Part shown: positions 57,441 through 64,000 of the stretch, piece after piece | How positions within the stretch are numbered: the first letter of the stretch is position 1 | Layout of the letters: every line of letters starts with the position of its first letter | Notes under the pieces: model-generated | Databases searched by the model: none | What the model was told of the DNA's origin: nothing | The model's input: the letters and a program-made list of their open reading frames with translations, nothing else | Made by a program: the position numbers and the translations under genes | NCBI GenBank assembly: GCA_035236585.1 | Contig: CP141127.1 | Coordinates: forward strand, 72,397,495-72,461,494 | From: Warburgia ugandensis | Taxonomy: Eukaryota; Streptophyta; Magnoliopsida; Canellales; Canellaceae | Direction: 5' to 3' | DNA length: 64,000 nt

Positions 57441-57640
57441 GAATGTATGCTCAATTTTTAAAGAAGGTTTGAAAGAACCATCTTTAAAAACCAATTCTAA
57501 AGATGGTTGGAAAAAATCATCTTTGAAAACAACTTTTAAAGACATTTTTTTCAAGTATTTAAAGTTGGTGTGAAAAAACCATCTTTAGAAGTAGTTTTAA
57601 AGATGGAGTTTTTAAATATATCTTCAGAAACAGTTTTTAT
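57441..57640. repeat. CACTA-type subterminal repeats (remnant)
   Basis: AACCATCTTTA and TAAAGATGGTT alternate with TTTTTCAAAA-like spacers. Mixed dialect of the arrays at 3116-3560 and 51740-52020. No terminal repeat adjoins. Confidence 0.5.
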
Positions 57641-57858
57641 TTTTCATTCAAAACTCTCCTTCCCTACCATACTCATTCTTTTTGCTCTAGATCTCCTTAT
57701 ATATCTCCCTGTCATTGACTCTCTCTCACTTGCTTACGATCCTAAGACCTTCACCGAGGACTAGATACTCTCTCTGTCTCTCTCAATCAAGGCTAGTTTG
57801 AAACCCTAAACTGCCAACTAAACTCTCTTTCTCTTCCCCCCCTCCCCCCATTATCTCT

Positions 57859-57967
<109 letters not shown>

Positions 57968-58012
57968 TTCAGCTAGTCAAAAACCCCAAATCACTGATGC
58001 ACTCCTCCTTCT

Positions 58013-59345
58013 AAGATGACATGGGTTTTCAAAATAGCATTTTTTTCACAAAATTCTTTTTTTGTGGGATGTCCATGTTTAACAACATTTTGGAATACTC
58101 ATTCATCATTTCAAAAGCCCAAGTTCCTTAAAATCAATAAGTTAGAAACACAGGCACACATCTGATCTAGTTCATTTCAACTTAAATATAAATCAAAGAG
58201 CTGCACAAAATTATCAGTCATAATCGTCTACTAAAATTAAACATCAATCGATAATGAAGGTATCGGCACAAACAACCTTATTGCATGAATAGTTCATAAC
58301 ATAAAAGTAAAATGTCTCAACATTATAACTAGTCCTCACTACTCTCTCCCTTGATGTAGTGTCCTCTTGTGATTGATCTACTTGTGGTTAATATTTTGGG
58401 TGAGTACAACTATACTTAGTGGGAGTACCAAAAACCACAAAGCTGAAACCTTGGCATCCAGCAAGCATGCCCATTTGAAAACAAATCTTCAATACAAATA
58501 ATAAACCTGACAGCTTATCACAGTCATTCATGCAATGTAATAATAAGAATTCTCATTATTTCATACATCATGAAATAGATAACTGTTTGCCATAGACATA
58601 AATCATAATAAAAATCTCATGCATAGTGGCATTGTGGCAACCTATCCTCCAAACTAGTCATGAGTACTCATCTATCAATCCTTCTATGGCTCCTCTAATC
58701 CAAAACCACCAGAAATTATCCAAGAATCAGGAACGTACAAAATCTCATGGGAAAAACCTTGCCCATGTCCAAGTTTCTGAATCATGTCCATGCAAATGTC
58801 CTATGGGGACTTTAACAATATCCCCACAAGACCAAAGGCCAGTTTTGAAAGGGTGTCATTAATCACCTATAGTTGTTGCTCCCACTAGTTGAGAAAAGTG
58901 CCAGGCATTGGATATCATTCCACTCTCATAGTGGTCAAGGGCCGACAAGCCAACCTGTACTACCCCTTGTAATAGGCCAACCCAATACTTTAGCTTGTCA
59001 AAATCATGCATCTAGGGTATCATCACACATCAAAGTCTTATTTCAACTTTAATAAGTTTAAGTTATCAAAAGTTTCCTTTTTAAAACCTTACCTTTTCAC
59101 TAGGCATAACAAAGTTTCCAAAAATGCATTCCTCAATATCAACATTCTATTTTTAGAAACTTTCCAAAAATCTATATTTAGTAGGTATCCTAACTTGCTA
59201 ATTTATCATAATCATTCAAGAGATCATATACTTTAAATCATGCATACCATCATCATGTATTTTCATATCAAAACAAAAGAGGGCAACTCTCCAAGTATAT
59301 GAAACATGCCAAAATTCACATCTTACAAAAACTTACTCAGTTTTC
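58013..59345 (-). mobile_element. Tekay-like LTR fragment
   Basis: Shows the same landmarks as the LTR of element B in the same order: GACATGGGTTTTC near the start (B: GACGACCCGGGTTTTA), TTTGGGTGAGTACAACTATACT near 58398 (B: TTGGGTGAGTATATACTATACT at 15573), and CATTCCACTCTCATAGTGGTC near 58915 (B: CATTCCACCGAATAGTGGTAG at 16060). The LTR end, coding region and target duplication are missing. Open frames inside are not genes. Confidence 0.6.
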
Positions 59346-60440
59346 ATGGTCGCTGTTGAGAGTTTTTCTGTAAGTGCATAGTTAATCAATTGTAGTATTG
59401 CAAGATCGAATCCACAAGGAGGAATAATATGGGTTTAAAGCACCAAATTATTTTACTCTAATTATCATAAAAGATTTACACTAGAAATATTACACAATGA
59501 GGGGATGGATAATCAAATAGATTAGATTTATTTGAATATGATTGAAGGTTATGATTAAAGATTACCTAAACTAGCATTGGGGTCCACCACTCATTATTCC
59601 TCCTTATAACTCAAGAAGTACATCAAAACTACTATCATTTTATTGAAATGTGGTTTGTTTAAATTTTTAACTTGGAAATTAGGTAGATTACTGAATCTTA
59701 AGTATTCTATGTAGAACCTCACTATAATGAATTAAGGATTAATTCAAAGTATTCATTATGAAAGGTAATAACATTGAATCAAAGAATTGTTCTAAGGGCA
59801 ATTTTATCTTTTTTGAATTAAGAAAAATTTTAAATTAAATTTTATATGACATTTAAGACATTAGAAATTAATCAGTAGTGTTCCCTAATGTTATTCTAGG
59901 ATCAATCTAATCCTAAGAAAAAAATAAATTAGCCTAACACAATTTCTAATTTAACATACATTAATTAAATCTAAATTAAAGTAATGAAAATGTAAATAAA
60001 TCAAATTAAGCTACAACTAAGGAAAATAACTATCCTACAACTATGCTAAAATATAAGCTTTCCACTATTTTTTTCACTTACTTGCTTGTTACAATGATTG
60101 AGAAAAATTACAAGGAAAGATAAAAGAATCAAATAGCACTAAATATTTCTAATTTTTTAGAATACTCTTCAACATTTCTTTAGATCATCATGTGTAAAAT
60201 GTATCCAAGAACCTTCATCTCAAATTTCACTTACATCCAATAAGAATTCAAAGAGAAATATGTACTTGCAATGTGCGATTGTAACTTCAGAGAGTGTCAT
60301 TAGTATTACATTTAAAAATAGACTTTTAATACTAGTGATTGTTATCAACATTGTCATATGCCAAATTGTTGCCCACTTAATTACCTTTAAAATAAGATAT
60401 TATAAGCTAAAATCTGCTATGAATTTAATGAGATATAAAA
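59346..60440 (-). mobile_element. Possible Athila/TAT-like remnant
   Basis: Contains TTGCAAGATCGAATCCACAAGG, the complement of the (C)CTTGTGGATTCGATC-like word common near LTR ends of Athila-type elements, followed by a ~1-kb AT-rich non-coding stretch. Boundaries and family are uncertain. Confidence 0.35.
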
Positions 60441-62648
60441 GTACAAAATCATAGGATAGTGTCATTAGAGATCGAGAAGATGATCCAACGACCAAGATCA
60501 ACTAAGATGAGAATTGAAGATTAAGATCAACTCAAAAGGCAAGGAGGTAAATTTCAAATATTTCAAAGCTCATTCAAAGTTCAAGATAAACTTAAAGCAA
60601 GCAAGAAGGCAATGGAAAGATCCAAACGTGACTAAATATGTACATGTAAAAAGCCATACAAATTCAAGATAGTCACATGAGAAATGGAGCCATGCATGAG
60701 GTTTCCTAGTTTAACAAGGAAACCTAAGGAAGCCAAGCCATTCAAGCCTTAAAGACAAAAGGACTTAGTCACTCAAGCCAAGAAAAATGAGCCATAAAAG
60801 TGAGCCATCAAGCATATTAACTATGCCACATGTAGCCACAAGATTAGATTACTTTTTGAAGAAATTATCCTATGCAAAAATGGTGAAATTTTAAAAGATA
60901 ATTAGCAAGGAATAGATAAGATTTATCACATGGTAAGATGGCATGCTATGTGGGTCAAAGAAGAGCCATCCCTTATCTTGTTCCCAGCCTTCTCTCTCCA
61001 TATCTCTATCTGCATCCCTCTCTTTAAGGAAATTGACATGAGAATAAGGGGGAGGCACTTCCTTGAATGTGGTGCTTCCCACCTTACAAAACTCCATAAA
61101 ATTTATTATTTTTACCTTAAGACTACTTTCCAACCACCTTTCTAGCATCCATATGAATTTCTCATCCAAAACCTCCTTAAATATCCACATCCAACTCTTA
61201 AGCCTCACCCTAGCACTTTCCTAGAGTGTTACTTCTCACCATCTTAAGTCTCCTACCTTATATATGTCTTTATCCTCTCTATCTAATCTCTTAAGATTAG
61301 AATTCTAGCAAACCCAAAATCCTTTATAAAAACACAAGGAATCCCATGCTTCCATGTAGAGAAGGTCACCACATTTTTACCTTAAAAGCCAAGAGAGGTC
61401 CACACCTCCTCCTTGGCTATTCTTCAAAGAAGTCCAGCCATCTTCAAGCCTTCAACATCTTCTCCGTTGGATGTTTAGCTACAATTCAAGTTTCAAGCCT
61501 TAATTATCCTATAAGTCCAAAGCTTTTAAGGTTAGTTTTGCCTCTTGTTTTCTTTTCCTTAAGTGTTTTGTTTAATTCATTCTTTTTATGTGTGCAATTT
61601 GTCCATTGTTTTGCTTTCTTTTGCCTTGGTTTCCTTTGATTCCAAGATTGCTAGCCCTTGTAGTGACACCCAAGAGAAAGCAACCATTGAATCCCCTTTG
61701 TTTCCTTTCTTATTTTTTCCTTGAATCTCCTTGCTTTCCCTTTGCCTATTTGCTTACTCCTTTCCATCTTCTACCTCCATACTTCATCTCTTTCTTCTCT
61801 CTTTTTCTTCACTCTTCTTTGATGAACATGCATGATACTTTAGGTGTGATTGTTTGACTATTTTGGAGTACTTGAGGAAAAATTTGGATCAGTTTTATGT
61901 TCTTGAAAAGTGATGCATAAATCTTGCTTATATGTCCATGCACCTTGAATTGTAATGCTTTTCATTCAATGAAAAGTTCATGATTATTGCACACTCCTTT
62001 GAAAAATTTCATTACCTTAAAGTACTTAATTTTTTTATTAGTTTACTACTTGATTCACATGCTCAATCAATCATGCATCATGCACATCATTCATAGTTAA
62101 ATTTCCATTCCAATTCCATAAGTTTTATGCACTCAAATCCCCTTATATTCATAAATAGTTGGCTTAATGCTTAGAACTGATGTTACACCTTAACTATTCT
62201 CTTTATTGCTTTCTTTAGATTTCATGTGTGTAATCCTAAAAATCATATGCACCATCCATCTACATCCTTAAAAGTTCCACGCATACAACTCCATGGAGCA
62301 CGCGCATGGTACTTAAGGAAGTTTCTTTGATTAAAGTGTGTGATCTTTAGTTTAGTTCTAGTTTAAGAATTCTTAGTTAATTCATTGCATTTTAGATTGT
62401 TTAGAAAGTTTATAAGTTTTGTTGTTTTTAGAAGTAATTATTTTCATCAAGTTTCCTTAATTGTGCTTTTCAATTCCATGCATGTTTAATTACCTTCCTA
62501 TTTAAATCAAATCAATCTTCCTTGGGCTAAGACAAGTAACTTTAATCAAGATCTAACCTATTGAAAATCCATGAGATTCTTGTAGGATCGACCTCACTTG
62601 TGTATATCTACTATAATTGATACATGTGCTTGTGAGTAAAATTAAACA
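60441..62648 (+). mobile_element. Solo or truncated LTR related to elements A and F
   Basis: Collinear with the LTRs at 4069 and 40586: GATGATCCAACGACCAAGATC at 60479, repeated AAGCCA-type words to 60810, CCTTGTAGTGACACCCAAGAGA at 61657, TTCTTGTAGGATCGACCTCA near 62576 and TTGTGAGTAAAATTAAACA at the end. The first ~200 bp of the LTR are not recognisable. No primer site or gag follows. Open frames at 60891-61208, 61346-61639 and 61588-61857 are inside it. Confidence 0.7.
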
Positions 62649-62738
62649 TACACCAATTATACATATTTCATTTCTTTAAGTATAGTGTCTTACTTAGTAG
62701 CAAAAGAAAGATGGGACTATAAATGTCATTAATTGTGT

Positions 62739-63092
62739 CATCCTCTAGAGGATAGCACTGGCCAAACAATCAAGAATGAAGTTGTTGAAGAAGTTGCTTC
62801 TCGAGTTTTAAGTGGTTCCACATGTATACTAACCTTGTATCGCTTGAATTTTATACTTTAATAATATAACTGATAATATCATTTTAATTAAATTCTTTAG
62901 GAAAAACTTGCCCAAGAAATCACATCTAAAGAAACTCTAAGCAATACTATTACAAAGGAGGACATCTTGTATATGGCTATGGGCAATAAGGACAAGCACC
63001 TTAGTCCAGTAAGGGACCAAAGGCATGGTGTTGTTCATTCCACCTTCTTTCATCAAAAAGTACCTACTCTTAATAATGAGAAGGAGTTTTAG
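62739..63092 (+). pseudogene. CACTA accessory (TNP1-like) gene fragment, two exons
   Basis: Exon 62739-62823 (DSTGQTIKNEVVEEVASRVL) ends at a GTATAC donor; exon 62901-63092 starts after TTCTTTAG and reads SKETLSNTITKEDILYMAMG and NKDKHLSPVRDQRHGVVHST to a stop at 63090-63092. The second exon matches exon 5 of the CACTA-2 gene (ETLSNTAAKDDILYRAMGNK), on the opposite strand. Both exons are free of stops. The rest of the transposon is not recognisable. Confidence 0.7.
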
Positions 63093-63652
63093 AAGTTAAA
63101 TTACCATTGCATAATGACATAAAGGTGAATACACTTAGGACTTGCTATGAGAGGCTTAATACTAGCTCCTTAGAACCCTATACATCACTCACATACTAGC
63201 TACAATTCTAGTAGAAATGAAGGGGAGGAATAGCAACATGTGCTCTTTGAAGCAGATGTGCTGGCCAAGGAAGTATGTACCTCATCAATTTTACTTTTTC
63301 ATTGTCCAATTAACTTTCCTACGTCATCCTTTCTTATGCATCAAGAATTTCTAATTCCGAGTGGAACATTAATACTTACTAAACTTCACTAATGCCAGTC
63401 CCAAGCCCGAATAAAAAAGGAGGGTTTTGTGTCAAGTTCTAGCCGGTAAGTAAAACCTTTTTTGAAGAAGTTGAAGATGAGTTTATTATTTTCTCTTCTT
63501 ACTTACAAATGAATATGCATATGTATATTAATTTGTAAGAAAAAATGATAACGAAAATCATCTTTAGCCTCTTCATCTGATCTTGGGTGTAGTGAAAAAT
63601 AGGCAAGGGTTGCTAGGGCATTCCCTAAAAAGTGACATGCTACATCAGATCT
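63093..63652. other. Unassigned segment
   Basis: Decayed sequence, possibly more of the CACTA remnant or the LINE 5' part. The long minus-strand frame 63503-63952 overlaps the LINE domain antisense and is not called. Confidence 0.3.
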
Positions 63653-64000
63653 TAGGAGAGTCAACATAGCTTGTATCCAAGAAATCAAGTGGAAAGGGGC
63701 TAAAACTAGAGAAATCGGTGGGTATAAGCTTTGATATGCAAAAAAGGATAGTAACAAAAATGGCATAGGAATAGTGGTGAATAAAGAATTAAAGGATAAA
63801 GTTGTAGACATTAAAATAACCAGTGATAGAACTATAATAATAAAACTTGTCCTAGTAGAGCAGATCATAAATGTTATAAGTGTATATGCACCACAAGTAG
63901 GGTTAGAAGATATAATCAAGAGATAGTTTTGGAAAGATATGGACGGAGCCATTTAAGAAATTCCCAACACTAAGGGGATATTTATAGGAGTAAACTTAAA
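63653..64000 (+). pseudogene. LINE endonuclease (EEP) domain, 5' part of ORF2, runs off the window
   Basis: LRRVNIACIQEIKWKGAKTR carries the catalytic glutamate of the QE-KW motif; SNKNGIGIVVNKELKDKVVD, NVISVYAPQVGLED and FWKDMDGAI follow, and GIFIGVNL stands where members have GGDLNGH. This is the apurinic-like endonuclease of plant L1-type LINEs, which nicks target DNA to prime reverse transcription. Stops after GGYKL, after IIKR and after GAI. It is a different copy from the zf-RVT fragment at 52049. Confidence 0.8.

Noticed and set aside
63503..63952. 149-codon minus-strand open frame
   Set aside because: Antisense to a clear LINE endonuclease domain on the plus strand.

Overview
The window looks like repeat-rich intergenic DNA from a higher plant, most likely a eudicot. 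I see no host gene, rRNA, tRNA or other functional RNA gene. Almost everything that can be named is a transposable element, and the families are typical plant ones: Ty3/gypsy elements of the Athila-like and Tekay-like (chromodomain) lineages, Ty1/copia pieces, L1-type LINE pieces and CACTA (En/Spm) DNA transposons. Base composition is AT-rich except for one C-rich tandem array (50.2-50.95 kb) and a CpG-rich part of one LTR. I cannot name the species; a woody eudicot is only a guess.

Layout. 1-2.5 kb: 3' end of a minus-strand chromovirus (LTR, polypurine tract, integrase/chromodomain). 2.5-4.07 kb: a ~195-bp tandem array and palindromic repeats of CACTA-end type. 4.07-28.18 kb: a three-level nest. 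Element A (Athila-like, plus strand, LTRs ~2.4 kb) carries element C (a plus-strand gag-protease-only element, LTRs ~0.55 kb) in its 3' LTR. C carries element B (Tekay-like chromovirus, minus strand, 2.44-kb LTR) in its 5' LTR. The B-into-C target duplication (GCAAG/GCAAA) and the uninterrupted copy of that site in C's other LTR prove the inner level. 28.18-32.29 kb: CACTA-1, minus strand, TNPD-type transposase with a right terminal inverted repeat, lying against the 3' end of element E. 32.3-37.9 kb: element E, Athila-like, minus strand. 37.9-43.95 kb: element F, Athila-like, plus strand, head-to-head with E. F holds an identical 448-bp tandem duplication and a 2.27-kb solo LTR in its protease.

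43.95-51.27 kb: CACTA-2, minus strand, with a multi-exon accessory gene (transposase_24-like region, DUF8039-like region, degenerate Ulp1-type cysteine protease). The same interval holds a copia gag fragment and the C-rich array. 51.28-52.05 kb: CACTA-3, a 5'-end fragment. 52.05-54.5 kb: LINE 3' end interrupted by a strongly deleted chromovirus flanked by perfect CAACA duplications. 54.5-57.4 kb: copia RNase H remnant, two short-period tandem arrays and unrecognised DNA. 57.4-62.65 kb: CACTA-end repeats, a 103-bp CT microsatellite, a Tekay-like LTR fragment and an Athila-like solo LTR. 62.7-64 kb: a second copy of the CACTA-2 accessory exons, then the endonuclease domain of a LINE running off the window.

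None of the elements looks able to move by itself. Stops, frameshifts, deletions and lost catalytic residues are seen in each. B is the best preserved and, from the nesting, the youngest of its nest. Coordinates of LTR ends, target duplications, polypurine tracts and most exon ends were read base by base; domain limits inside decayed coding regions are approximate.
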